From: Bacteroidaceae bacterium
GTDB taxonomy: Bacteria; Bacteroidota; Bacteroidia; Bacteroidales; Bacteroidaceae
Direction: 5' to 3'
NCBI GenBank assembly: GCA_017541265.1
Contig: JAFXZK010000075.1
Coordinates: 1-33,978, forward strand
DNA length: 33,978 nucleotides
Shown here: one piece after another, positions 1 through 7,883 of the stretch
Layout of the letters: every line of letters begins with the position of its first letter
How positions within the stretch are numbered: the first letter of the stretch is position 1
Notes under the pieces: generated by a model
Told to the model about the DNA's origin: nothing
Database searches by the model: none
The model's input: only the letters and a program-made list of their open reading frames with translations
Made by a program: the position numbers and the translations under genes

Positions 1-48
1 ACTCTGCTGCAACTCCAACTGCAACACATCAAATTCTTCTTTAGTCAT
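1..48 (-). CDS. N-terminal fragment of probable IS66-family accessory protein (runs off left edge)
   Basis: Only the first 16 codons are in the window, reading MTKEEFDVLQLELQQS from ATG at 48 leftward. The peptide resembles the start of the small TnpA-type ORF of Bacteroidetes IS66 elements, which typically begin MTKEEF. A well-formed Bacteroidetes promoter (TACTTTTG at 88-95 with TTG 20 bp upstream) drives it, which supports a real start. The fragment is too short to identify alone, so the IS66 call is an inference from the N-terminus and from the possible IS end at 141. Confidence 0.45.
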   Translation of the reverse strand, partial: MTKEEFDVLQLELQQS

Positions 49-87
49 GATACAAAAATAGTTGTGGTTCTATGCACTATTGCGCTG

Positions 88-118
88 CAAAAGTACAACG
101 AAACTACAACTACTACAA
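88..118 (-). promoter_or_regulatory. Bacteroidetes-type promoter of the left-edge ORF
   Basis: On the minus strand the -7 box TACTTTTG (88-95) lies 20 bp downstream of TTG (116-118), the spacing of primary sigma factor promoters in Bacteroidetes. The start codon is about 40 bp downstream. Confidence 0.6.
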
Positions 119-231
119 CGGGTATTTCAACGAATGCTTACAGAAAAACAAGCTTTTCTTTCGTTTTTCGCTCACTTATTCGTATCTTTGAGTATGTCGA
201 AAATACTTTCGCTTGAAAAAGTTTAAATGAA

Positions 232-263
232 TTTGGCTTTTTACTCACTTATTCGTATCTTTG
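232..263 (+). promoter_or_regulatory. Promoter of dxs
   Basis: TTTG at 232-235 and TATCTTTG at 256-263 are separated by 20 bp, matching the Bacteroidetes consensus. The predicted start lies about 20 nt before the GTG at 286. The 20 bases ending in this -7 box (244-263) are an exact copy of 171-190, so a second, weaker -7-like site exists upstream; no clear -33 element accompanies that copy. Confidence 0.7.
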
Positions 264-285
264 CAGGCGAAATATATAGATTATC

Positions 286-1275
286 GTGAAAAAAGAGCCT
301 CAAGAGTTGCTCTCTGACATAAAGCTGCCTGCCGATCTCCGGGCGTTGCCCATCGAGGCACTGCCTCAGGTGTGCAGCGAACTCCGGCAGGAGATTATAC
401 GGGAAATGGCAAACAATCCGGGGCACTTCGCCAGCAGTCTTGGCGTGGTGGAGCTGACCGTCGCCCTGCATTATGTCTTCAACACACCGCACGATCGCAT
501 CGTGTGGGACGTGGGGCATCAGGCTGCCGGACACAAAATCCTTACAGGTCGCCGCGACGCTTTCCCTACCTATCGGCACCTCGGCGGGCTTCGTCCCTTC
601 CCATCGCCCGACGAGAGCGAGTACGACACTTTCGCCTGCGGGCACGCCTCCAACAGCATCTCGGCTGCCTTGGGCATGGCGGTGGCGAATGAATTAAAGG
701 TGAAAGTGTTAAAGGGTGAAAATGTGAAGGATGAAAGAAAGGTGGTGGCTGTCATCGGGGACGGCAGCATGAGCGGTGGACTGGCTTTCGAGGGCCTCAA
801 CAATGCCAGCAGTACGCCCAATAACCTGCTCATCATCCTGAACGACAACAATATGAGCATCGACCGCAGTGTGGGCGGCATGAAGCATTACCTGCACCAG
901 CTGCACACGTCGAGCCTATATAATAAGGTGCGTTTCCGCCTCGCCAACGGGCTTGTCCGACTGGGAATGTTGAGTGACAACAGACGGCAGAAAATCCTGC
1001 GCTTTAACAACTCGCTGAAGTCGCTGCTCGTCGGACAGCAGAACATCTTTGAAGGTCTCAACATCCGCTATTTCGGTCCCGTCGATGGGCACAACGTCAT
1101 CGAGCTTGTCAACACGCTCCGGCAGATAAAGGACATGAAGGGACCGAAGCTGCTGCACTTGCATACCGTCAAGGGCAAGGGCTTCAAGGCTGCCGAGAAG
1201 AACCCGACCGTCTTCCACGCTCCTGGCAAGTACGACCCCGAGACTGGCAAGCGACTGGAAGACATTCAAAATTAA
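286..1275 (+). CDS. dxs: 1-deoxy-D-xylulose-5-phosphate synthase, N-terminal part (split gene)
   Basis: DXS makes 1-deoxy-xylulose 5-phosphate from pyruvate and glyceraldehyde 3-phosphate, the first cytoplasmic step of the MEP isoprenoid pathway; it uses thiamine diphosphate (ThDP). This ORF carries the ThDP-binding half: H47 in HFASSLG (equivalent to the E. coli catalytic His49), GDGSMSGG at residues 158-165 and NDNN at 186-189, the Mg-ThDP motif. It starts at GTG 286 behind a good promoter. It ends at TAA 1273-1275, about half the family length, and the second half continues in the same frame, so the gene is one dxs with an in-frame stop. Residues about 135-152 ([18 protein letters not shown]) look like an in-frame AT-rich repeat insertion. 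The stop may mean a pseudogene, a two-chain enzyme, readthrough or a base error. Confidence 0.9.
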   Translation: MKKEPQELLSDIKLPADLRALPIEALPQVCSELRQEIIREMANNPGHFASSLGVVELTVALHYVFNTPHDRIVWDVGHQAAGHKILTGRRDAFPTYRHLGGLRPFPSPDESEYDTFACGHASNSISAALGMAVANELKVKVLKGENVKDERKVVAVIGDGSMSGGLAFEGLNNASSTPNNLLIILNDNNMSIDRSVGGMKHYLHQLHTSSLYNKVRFRLANGLVRLGMLSDNRRQKILRFNNSLKSLLVGQQNIFEGLNIRYFGPVDGHNVIELVNTLRQIKDMKGPKLLHLHTVKGKGFKAAEKNPTVFHAPGKYDPETGKRLEDIQN

Positions 1276-1293
1276 AAATTCCAAATTCAAAAT
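1264..1293 (+). repeat. AT-rich repeat carrying the stop codon that splits dxs
   Basis: The tract is built of ATTCAAAATT-like units and sits at the linker between the two DXS halves. Its reading is QN-stop-KFQIQN. Changing TAA (1273-1275) to TCA would give NSKFQIQN, nearly the same as NSKFKI encoded by the related tract in the U32 gene (13344-13382). A single C-to-A change in an inserted repeat therefore explains the split. Insert limits are estimates. Confidence 0.65.
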
Positions 1294-1329
1294 GAGCCGC
1301 CCAAGTTCCAGGATGTCTTTGGCGAGACA

Positions 1330-2304
1330 TTGCTTGAGCTTGCACGGCAGAATGACCGCATCGTAGGCATCACGCCTGCTATGGCGACCGGCTGCAGCCT
1401 CAACATCATGATGAAGGAGATGCCAGAGCGCACCTTCGATGTCGGCATTGCCGAAGGGCACGCCGTCACCTTCTCCGGCGGGCTTGCCAAGGAGGGTATG
1501 ATACCCTTCTGCAACATCTATTCCTCGTTTGCCCAAAGAGCGTTCGACAATATCATCCATGATGTGGCGCTTTGCAAGCAGCATGTCGTCTTCTGCCTGG
1601 ACCGCGCGGGACTTGTGGGGCAGGACGGAGCCACGCACCACGGTGCCTTCGACCTTGCAGCCCTTCGTCCCATTCCCAACCTCACTATCGCCTCACCGAT
1701 GGACGAGCACGAACTCCGCCACATGATGTACACGGCGCAGCTGCCCGGCAAGGGTCCCTTCGTCATCCGCTATCCGCGAGGCAGAGGTGTCCTTGCCGAT
1801 TGGCGCTGTCCCTTCGAGGAGATTCCCGTAGGGAAGGGAAGGATAGCCCCCTCCTGCTCCCCCTTTGGGGGAGTGTCCAAGCTGGGGGGCGGCGACATCG
1901 AGGCACTCCCCCAAAGGGGGAGCGGGGAGGGGGCTGTGCTTATCGCTGTCCTCAGTCTCGGTCCTTTAGGCAATGTCGTGGCGAAGGTTGTTCGCGAATT
2001 GAGGGAAGAAGGACTGTCTGTCGCACACTACGACATGCGCTTCCTCAAGCCCATCGACGAAGACATTCTGCATGAGGTCGGCACAACCTGTCGCCGCATC
2101 GTTACTGTCGAAGACGGTGTCATTCAAGGCGGACTTGGCTCCGCTGTCCTTGAGTACATGGCAGACCACAACCTCCATCCGGAGGTCATACGTCTCGGTC
2201 TGCCCGACCACTTCGTTGAACACGGCACCCCCGACGAGCTTTACCATCTTGTAGGGCTGGATGCGCCCGCTATAAAGCAGGCAATAGTTCATAGTTCATT
2301 GTAA
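1330..2304 (+). CDS. dxs: 1-deoxy-D-xylulose-5-phosphate synthase, C-terminal part (split gene)
   Basis: This is the pyrimidine-binding and C-terminal transketolase half of DXS, in the same frame as the upstream half. It has [15 protein letters not shown] with the catalytic glutamate (E42 here, E. coli Glu370 equivalent), [18 protein letters not shown] and RYPRGRG. In-frame codons are open from 1276 and read [25 protein letters not shown], so homology begins before any plausible start. TTG 1330 and ATG 1381 are the first candidate start codons; the ATG at 1292 is out of frame. A GC-rich inverted-repeat insert (1846-1933) adds roughly 30 residues after GKGR, before the conserved 'LSLGPLGN' segment. 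The last codons, encoding AIVHSSL, come from an AT-rich tract that continues past the stop. Whether this half is translated alone is unknown. Confidence 0.85.
   Translation: MLELARQNDRIVGITPAMATGCSLNIMMKEMPERTFDVGIAEGHAVTFSGGLAKEGMIPFCNIYSSFAQRAFDNIIHDVALCKQHVVFCLDRAGLVGQDGATHHGAFDLAALRPIPNLTIASPMDEHELRHMMYTAQLPGKGPFVIRYPRGRGVLADWRCPFEEIPVGKGRIAPSCSPFGGVSKLGGGDIEALPQRGSGEGAVLIAVLSLGPLGNVVAKVVRELREEGLSVAHYDMRFLKPIDEDILHEVGTTCRRIVTVEDGVIQGGLGSAVLEYMADHNLHPEVIRLGLPDHFVEHGTPDELYHLVGLDAPAIKQAIVHSSL
1846..1933 (+). repeat. In-frame GC-rich inverted repeat in dxs
   Basis: Arms at 1846-1875 and 1904-1933 are inverted copies, about 30 bp each with very few differences, around a 28-bp spacer. Each arm contains the palindrome CTCCCCCTTTGGGGGAG or its close variant. 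The block keeps the reading frame open and encodes a Pro/Gly/Ser-rich loop ([16 protein letters not shown] then LPQRGSGEG) that is absent from canonical DXS as I recall it. Confidence 0.75.
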
Positions 2305-2333
2305 ATGGTAAATGATTAAATGGTAAATGTAAG

Positions 2334-3713
2334 ATGAAAATCGTCATAGCAGGAGCCGGAGCCGTCGGCTCACACCTTGCCGCCCTCCTTTCGCGCGAAG
2401 ACCAGGATATCATCCTTATCGACGAGAATCCCGAGAAGACTGCCCGTCTGCTCAGTTCCGGCGACCTTGACCTCATGACGCTCAACGTCTCGCCTACCTC
2501 CATCGGAGGCTTGAAGGAAGGCGGTGTGCATCAGTGCGACCTCTTTATTGCCGTCACACCCGAAGAGACGCGCAACATTACTTGCTGTATGCTTGCGCAC
2601 ACACTCGGCGCCCGCAAGACCATCGCCCGCGTCGATACTGCTGAATACACCATGCCCCAGTATCGTGCTCTCTTCCAGCAGGTGGGTGTGGGTTCCATCA
2701 TCTACCCCGAAGGACTTGCTGCACGCGAGATACTCGACGGACTCAAGCGCTCCTGGGTGCGCCAGTATTGGGAAGTGGCAGGTGGCGCACTCGTCATGCT
2801 TGGCATCAAGCTTCGCGAGAAGGCACGCATCACAGGCATCGCCTTGCGCGACCTTTGCGACGCACAGACACCTTACCGCGTCGTGGCCGTCAAGCGTGGT
2901 GACAACACCATCATCCCTACTGGTAACGACGAGCTGCGCAACGGCGATATTGCCTACTTCATGACCACCAAACGCCACATTCAGTACATCCGCGAGATTG
3001 TGGGCAAGGAGGATTACGAAGATGTGCGCAACGTCATGATAATGGGTGGCGGACGCACTTCCGTCCATGTGGCGGAAGACAAGCCCGACCATTACAACAT
3101 TAAAATCATCGAACAGAACGAGGAGCGCTGCCACCGCCTCAACGATATTCTCGAGGACAGCGACATCCGCATCATCCAAGGCGACGGACGCGACACAGCA
3201 CTACTGCTCGAAGAAGGTCTCTCCGACATGCATGCCTTTTGCGCCCTGACACCCGAGACCGAAACCAACATCCTGGCCTGCCTTGCAGCCAAGCGCATGG
3301 GGGTGCGCAAGACTGTCGCCCTGGTCGACAATATGGACTATATCTCAATGGCGGAGAAGCTCGACATTGGCACCATCATCAACAAGAAGATGATAGCAGC
3401 GGGCCGCATCTACCAGATGATGCTCGATACCGACGCGCACAACGTCAAGTGCCTCACAATTGCCAGTGCCGACGTGGCGGAGATTGTCGTCCAGGAAGGC
3501 AGTGTGGCTTGCACGAAGCCTGTCAGCCAACTGCGTTTGCCTGCCGGTGTCACGCTTGGCGGTTATGTGCGCAATGAAGGGCAGGGCGCCCTTATTTATG
3601 GTAACACCACATTGCAGCCCGGCGACCGCGTCGTCGTCTTCTGCAAGAGCGGACTCATCAAACAAATGGACCGCTACTTCTCCAAGAAAAGTAGCGGCCT
3701 GCATCTGTTCTAA
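2334..3713 (+). CDS. trkA: Trk potassium uptake system NAD-binding regulator TrkA
   Basis: TrkA is the cytoplasmic regulatory subunit of Trk/Ktr K+ channels, gating the TrkH/TrkG pore in response to nucleotides. The 459-residue protein has the usual double RCK layout. The first Rossmann fold begins at residue 1 with GAGAVGSHLA and an acidic strand end (DEN), followed by a TrkA-C domain. A second RCK begins near residue 232 with a degenerate glycine motif (MGGGRTSVHVAE), and the C-terminal TrkA-C domain ends in PGDRVVVFCK. It lies 29 bp after dxs and is probably co-transcribed. In many Bacteroidales trkH follows, but here a convergent gene occupies that place. A 9-bp-stem hairpin (3671-3697) lies in its last codons. 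Confidence 0.93.
   Translation: MKIVIAGAGAVGSHLAALLSREDQDIILIDENPEKTARLLSSGDLDLMTLNVSPTSIGGLKEGGVHQCDLFIAVTPEETRNITCCMLAHTLGARKTIARVDTAEYTMPQYRALFQQVGVGSIIYPEGLAAREILDGLKRSWVRQYWEVAGGALVMLGIKLREKARITGIALRDLCDAQTPYRVVAVKRGDNTIIPTGNDELRNGDIAYFMTTKRHIQYIREIVGKEDYEDVRNVMIMGGGRTSVHVAEDKPDHYNIKIIEQNEERCHRLNDILEDSDIRIIQGDGRDTALLLEEGLSDMHAFCALTPETETNILACLAAKRMGVRKTVALVDNMDYISMAEKLDIGTIINKKMIAAGRIYQMMLDTDAHNVKCLTIASADVAEIVVQEGSVACTKPVSQLRLPAGVTLGGYVRNEGQGALIYGNTTLQPGDRVVVFCKSGLIKQMDRYFSKKSSGLHLF
3671..3697 (+). terminator. Hairpin at the 3' end of trkA (possible terminator-like structure)
   Basis: CCGCTACTT (3671-3679) and AAGTAGCGG (3689-3697) pair perfectly around a 9-nt loop, inside the last codons of trkA and just before the convergent gene end at 3733. 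No U-tract follows, so intrinsic termination is doubtful; it could instead protect the mRNA end or be chance. Confidence 0.3.
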
Positions 3714-3732
3714 TTTCCGCGCGTAGGTGCGC

Positions 3733-5310
3733 TCACTTTATCAGATTGCCTAAAATGCTGCGTGTCAGTTCGCGCGTGGCAGTCCGCGTTGCTGTGCTTA
3801 CGGCACTCTTTGTGACTTTCTTGCCGATGTTTTCCTTGCTGCGGCTCTTTTTCCCTGTCACCGTGTTGGCGACATATGTGCCGAGGGCAGCGGTGACGCT
3901 TGTGATGACGGCGGAGATTATCTTTGAGAGTATGCCTTTCTTCTTGCGGCCTCCCTTTGTTTCCTCCGTGGAGGATTTCTTGCCGCCGTTCTCTCCTCCT
4001 TGGGGGAGTTGGAGGGTGGCTGTCTCGCTCTCTGCCAAGAGCACCTCGAAGGCGCTCTCGCGGTCAATCACCGTGTCGTAGCGACCATAGATGCGCGAGG
4101 CCTTAATGATTTGGTCGCGCTGGCTTTCGGTAATCGCACCGATCTGGCTGAGTGGGAAGAGTATTTTTGCACGCTCCACGACGCAGGGCGTGCCCTTCTC
4201 ATCAAGGAAGGAGACAAGGGCTTCGCCTGTGCCAAGCTCTTTGATTGCTTCTTCTGTATTTAGATTAGGATTGGCTCTGAAAGTCTTTGCTGCAGCCTTC
4301 AACTTTTCAAGTTCCTTAGGTGTGAAAGCACGAAGAGCATGTTGAACTCTATTTCCAAGTTGAGCGAGGACGGAATCGGGAATATCTGTCGGGTTCTGCG
4401 TCACGAAATATACACCCACGCCTTTGCTTCGAATGAGTCGAACCACCTGCTCAATTTTGTTGACCAAACTTTTGGGAGTATCCGTGAAAAGTGTATGGGC
4501 TTCGTCGAAGAAGAAGACCAATCGCGGCAACTCCTGGTCGCCCACCTCGGGTAAGCGTGCGTAAAGGTCGGAGAGGAGCCAAAGGAGGAAGGTGGAGTAG
4601 AGCTTCGGGTTCTGCATGAGCTTGTCGGCAGCAAGGACACTCATCATGCCTTTGCCGTCTGCACTGCACTGCAGAAGGTCCATGATGTCGAAAGCCGGTT
4701 CACCAAAGAACTTGTCGGCACCTTGGTTCTCAAGAGCAAGCAAGGCTCGCTGGATGGCTCCCACACTGGCAGTTGATACCTTGCCATAAGTTTTGATAAT
4801 ATTGGGTGACTCATCAGCAATGTATGTGAGCATCGAACGTAAGTCTTTGAGGTCGAGCAATAAAAGTCCTCTTTCGTCGGCGACCTTAAAGAGGATATTC
4901 ATCACGCCAGTCTGTACTTCTGTCAGCTCCATGAGGCGCGACATCAGCTCCGGTCCCATGTTCGAGATGGTGGTGCGCATCGGATGCCCTTGCTCACCAA
5001 ACACATCGTAGAAACATACGGGGCTACCTTGGAATTTAGGGCTTTCAATGCCAAACTCGGCACAGCGTTTCTCGATAAAGGAGGACATCTGTCCCGTCTG
5101 CGAGATACCCGAAAGGTCGCCCTTCATGTCTGCCATGAAGCAAGGCACGCCTGCTTGGGAGAAAGTCTCGGCAAACACTTGCAGGGTCACGGTCTTGCCT
5201 GTACCCGTCGCGCCTGCTATCAATCCGTGGCGGTTCGCCATCTTACCGCAAAGGCATATCGGTCCGTTTTGACCGTGTGCCACATATAAACGTCTGTCTT
5301 CTGTTAGCAT
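3733..5310 (-). CDS. DUF853/YjgR-type HerA-like ATPase
   Basis: Proteins of this family are P-loop ATPases of the HerA/FtsK superfamily with a poorly known role. The 525-residue protein has Walker A GATGTGKT at residues 33-40, Walker B LVFFFDEAH near 263-270, and a sensor-like FVTQNP segment, in the order typical of YjgR. The C-terminal tail is Lys/Arg-rich with a hydrophobic GILSKIISAVITSVTAALG stretch. An in-frame GC-rich palindrome (3991-4018, residues about 431-440) adds LQLPQGGENGG just before that tail. It starts 19 bp after the GH97 stop, so it may be the last gene of that operon, although no functional link to sugar hydrolysis is evident. Substrate and partner are unknown. Confidence 0.85.
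   Translation of the reverse strand: MLTEDRRLYVAHGQNGPICLCGKMANRHGLIAGATGTGKTVTLQVFAETFSQAGVPCFMADMKGDLSGISQTGQMSSFIEKRCAEFGIESPKFQGSPVCFYDVFGEQGHPMRTTISNMGPELMSRLMELTEVQTGVMNILFKVADERGLLLLDLKDLRSMLTYIADESPNIIKTYGKVSTASVGAIQRALLALENQGADKFFGEPAFDIMDLLQCSADGKGMMSVLAADKLMQNPKLYSTFLLWLLSDLYARLPEVGDQELPRLVFFFDEAHTLFTDTPKSLVNKIEQVVRLIRSKGVGVYFVTQNPTDIPDSVLAQLGNRVQHALRAFTPKELEKLKAAAKTFRANPNLNTEEAIKELGTGEALVSFLDEKGTPCVVERAKILFPLSQIGAITESQRDQIIKASRIYGRYDTVIDRESAFEVLLAESETATLQLPQGGENGGKKSSTEETKGGRKKKGILSKIISAVITSVTAALGTYVANTVTGKKSRSKENIGKKVTKSAVSTATRTATRELTRSILGNLIK
3991..4018 (-). repeat. In-frame GC-rich palindrome in the YjgR-like gene
   Basis: The plus strand reads CTCTCCTCC TTGGGGGAGTTGGAGGG, a member of the CTCCCCC/GGGGGAG palindrome family seen in several other genes here. 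It encodes LQLPQGGENGG on the minus strand in a variable linker, so it changes protein length without breaking the frame. Confidence 0.6.
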
Positions 5311-5329
5311 AATATCATTTGTTATATAA

Positions 5330-7864
5330 TCAGTTACCAGTTATTAACATCGTTTTCCCGTTTTTAATGTAAATGCCTCGGGCTAATTTGGCAGTTTGGT
5401 AATTTGACAAATTCCGGCCTTGAAGGTCGTAGACATATTGTTCGTTTGTGAAATTGCCAGATTGTCCAATCGTTCTGATGTTTGTCACCTCTTTATCGGA
5501 GAGAACGGAATGAATGGTGATGCGGTCGAAGTTAGGAGCCCAGAGGTCATCAAATGCTTGTATTGTGACGGTGTTTGTGTTGCCTTCGTTGAGTTTAATG
5601 GGTATCATCTTCCAACCCATGCCTTCGGGGTTCCATGTGCTTGTGCAGTCGCCATTGCTCTGGAAGAAGATGGTGTCGCCTATCTGTACGTCGTTGACAA
5701 GGAGCTTGGCTGGGCGTGTGTCTCTTGCAATGTAATAAATTGTAAGGATATAGTCCCCTGTGTGGCTTGCCTTGATGCGGTTGAACTTAATCTTTCCGCC
5801 GTTGCCGAGGTCGCCCACGAAGCCACCGCCGGAGGCGTGGAGCGCGTCGTATTCCTTTCGTTTTGTACTGCCTGTCAGAGTGTTGCTGCTTGCTTCTGCC
5901 TCGTAGGTCGTACGCTCCAATGGTATGTCGAGATTATTGTCTGGTGATAGCTGTATCAGGAAACCGCCTTCGCTGATTTCCTTGATGCTGAGTGTCTTGT
6001 CCTTTGTAACTTCTTTCTTCTCGAACTTGAGGTCGGAGCGGCAGTTGCCGTCTTTGTATATGTATGCGGTGTAGGTTATTCCTTCTTCGAGGAAGTCAAG
6101 TTTCAGTCGGCAGGTGCGTTCGTTAACACTGATGCCTGACACCCACCAGTCGTTGCCTTTCCTGCGGGCGACGGTGGCAAAGGATGTCGGATTGCCCTCC
6201 AAGAGCAGACTCTCGTCCCAGGCAGCAGGCAAGCGTTTCATAATGTCGCGACCGATGAAGTACTGCAGGTTCTGCGGACATTCGGCAATGTGTACGATGC
6301 CGCTCTCGAAGAGGGTTGTCAGTGCCAAGTGGTGCCCTTGGCTTCGCTGCGTGAGCAGGCTGCCTCGCCAGGTGGCGAAGTCACCCGGCGTGAAGTCCAT
6401 CGCCCCGACCACATTGCGGGTGAAGAGCACGTCGAGGTGGTGCTGTGTGGTGTTCTTCTTTGGGTTCCAGAATTGTTGTTCGCCACCATAGATGCCTTCT
6501 TGCGTCATGATGTTGGGATAAGTTCTGCGCAGTCCCGAAGGTCGCGTGCAGCCATGCAGGTTGACCAGCATCTTGTATTTCGCAGCTGTCTTATAGAGGT
6601 TCTCCATTCGTGCCATGCTCTCTCTGGAATCGTCTTCCCAGAAATCGACCTTGACACCCTTGAAGCCCCAATCGCGATACTTCTTCAGTGTCGCATCCAT
6701 GTTGTCGTTGGAGAAGGACTGGTTGCTGCTGAGGGTGGCAGTCTGCCAGAGCAGGCAACTGACACCTCTATCTTGAGCATCATTGGTGAACTTGGGGAAC
6801 CACGAACTGCTCCAGCCTGCATCAACCAGATAGTACGCCCAGCCCATGTCCGCCGCCAGTTCGCAGTGCGCCCACTCGCCGTCGTGAATGCCTCCGTAGG
6901 CTGCCCTTATCTCGCTCTTGTTGCCGTCCGAGCCGCCCCAATACCAAGCGGCAACACCCGGCTTAATCCAGCTGAGGTCGGTCATCGTGGTTGGCGGACA
7001 GAGGTTCTCCGTCATTGTTGTCTCGAAAATAGTCTTTGGTGAGCCGCAGACCACCATACGCCACGGCGTCTGGAAGGGTAGCGGGCAGGAGATGCGGTAC
7101 GACTTTTCTTCGGCATAGTCCTTCGTTGCGCCCGTCCAACTATAGGAGAACTCGCCTGTCTGCTCTTCGGCTTTTGTCAGCGACGTGCAGAAGAAGCTGC
7201 GGCAGTCGGCTTCGGAGATGAGCAGATAGTCTTTGCCATTATAGACAAGGGTAGGGGAGTTGTAGCGGGCATCGCCTGTCGTGATGAGCGTCTGCCAGTC
7301 GGTGTATTTCGTATAAAGACCTTCGTAAGGGTAGTTCGGGTCGTTGCCGCCTGAGTTGCCCAAGAAGCGGCAGGCAGTACAGCTCTTCCAGTTAGCGACA
7401 CGAATGCGGCTGGCCTCTTCGGTGAGTATGGCATTGGAGTGACCTGATTTGGGCATCACATATCGGAATGCGAAGCCGTCGTCGTAGACACGGAACATGA
7501 CGGTCAGCTTCCACGTCCCCTTATTTGCCGTGATAGATAGTGTGTTGCAGCAGTCGCGGTACTGGCTGCGCTTGCCCACGGGGAGCGTGTAGCTGTCATC
7601 CACGGAGCCGTTCTCTGTCGCCACCAATTCCAAACCTTCCGTGAGGTCGATCGTAGCGAGTTTCAGCCCTAAAGGCGATTCATCGACAACCATTCGCCCG
7701 TCCCGGCTAACGGAATAGGAGAGCTTGCCTTCATCGGAGAGGGAAACCGTCGCTTTCAGACTTCCGTCGGGTGAAGTCACGAAGAAGTCGTCAGCCCAAG
7801 TGGTAAGGGACGACAGAAATACTGTGCAAAACAAGAGTTGTCTGATTCTATACATGTTTTTCAT
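5330..7864 (-). CDS. Secreted glycoside hydrolase family 97 protein with CBM-like domain and T9SS signal
   Basis: GH97 enzymes are exo-acting alpha-glucosidases or alpha-galactosidases of Bacteroidetes. The 844-residue protein has a signal peptide (about residues 1-24), a GH97 N-terminal beta-sandwich, a TIM barrel with WYWGG, VDAGW and GVKVDFWEDD, a GH97 C-terminal domain, then a CBM6/35-like module (about 650-790, starting YEAEA). It ends in a T9SS-type C-terminal signal (YDLQGRN...ARGIYI). The Asp of GVKVDF (about residue 404) sits where retaining GH97 members, such as characterised alpha-galactosidases, have their nucleophile; inverting SusB-type enzymes lack it. A retaining mechanism is therefore inferred. 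It lies 19 bp downstream of the SDR gene in the same transcription direction. The exact sugar is not predictable. Confidence 0.9.
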   Translation of the reverse strand: MKNMYRIRQLLFCTVFLSSLTTWADDFFVTSPDGSLKATVSLSDEGKLSYSVSRDGRMVVDESPLGLKLATIDLTEGLELVATENGSVDDSYTLPVGKRSQYRDCCNTLSITANKGTWKLTVMFRVYDDGFAFRYVMPKSGHSNAILTEEASRIRVANWKSCTACRFLGNSGGNDPNYPYEGLYTKYTDWQTLITTGDARYNSPTLVYNGKDYLLISEADCRSFFCTSLTKAEEQTGEFSYSWTGATKDYAEEKSYRISCPLPFQTPWRMVVCGSPKTIFETTMTENLCPPTTMTDLSWIKPGVAAWYWGGSDGNKSEIRAAYGGIHDGEWAHCELAADMGWAYYLVDAGWSSSWFPKFTNDAQDRGVSCLLWQTATLSSNQSFSNDNMDATLKKYRDWGFKGVKVDFWEDDSRESMARMENLYKTAAKYKMLVNLHGCTRPSGLRRTYPNIMTQEGIYGGEQQFWNPKKNTTQHHLDVLFTRNVVGAMDFTPGDFATWRGSLLTQRSQGHHLALTTLFESGIVHIAECPQNLQYFIGRDIMKRLPAAWDESLLLEGNPTSFATVARRKGNDWWVSGISVNERTCRLKLDFLEEGITYTAYIYKDGNCRSDLKFEKKEVTKDKTLSIKEISEGGFLIQLSPDNNLDIPLERTTYEAEASSNTLTGSTKRKEYDALHASGGGFVGDLGNGGKIKFNRIKASHTGDYILTIYYIARDTRPAKLLVNDVQIGDTIFFQSNGDCTSTWNPEGMGWKMIPIKLNEGNTNTVTIQAFDDLWAPNFDRITIHSVLSDKEVTNIRTIGQSGNFTNEQYVYDLQGRNLSNYQTAKLARGIYIKNGKTMLITGN

Positions 7865-7883
7865 GAATATAATGATTTGCTGA

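Larger units (their letters stand above)
1..141 (-). mobile_element. Possible terminal part of an IS66-type insertion sequence
   Basis: Reading the minus strand from 141, the sequence begins GTAAGC. IS66-family terminal inverted repeats often begin with GTAAG. The promoter and putative accessory ORF follow at a plausible distance inside. Neither the other end nor a target duplication can be tested because the element leaves the window. The boundary at 141 is inferred. Confidence 0.35.

Noticed and set aside
1264-1293. Frameshift (programmed or error) as the cause of the dxs split
   Set aside because: Both halves are in the same frame, so a frameshift is not needed; a single in-frame TAA explains it. 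A base-call error at that codon remains possible.
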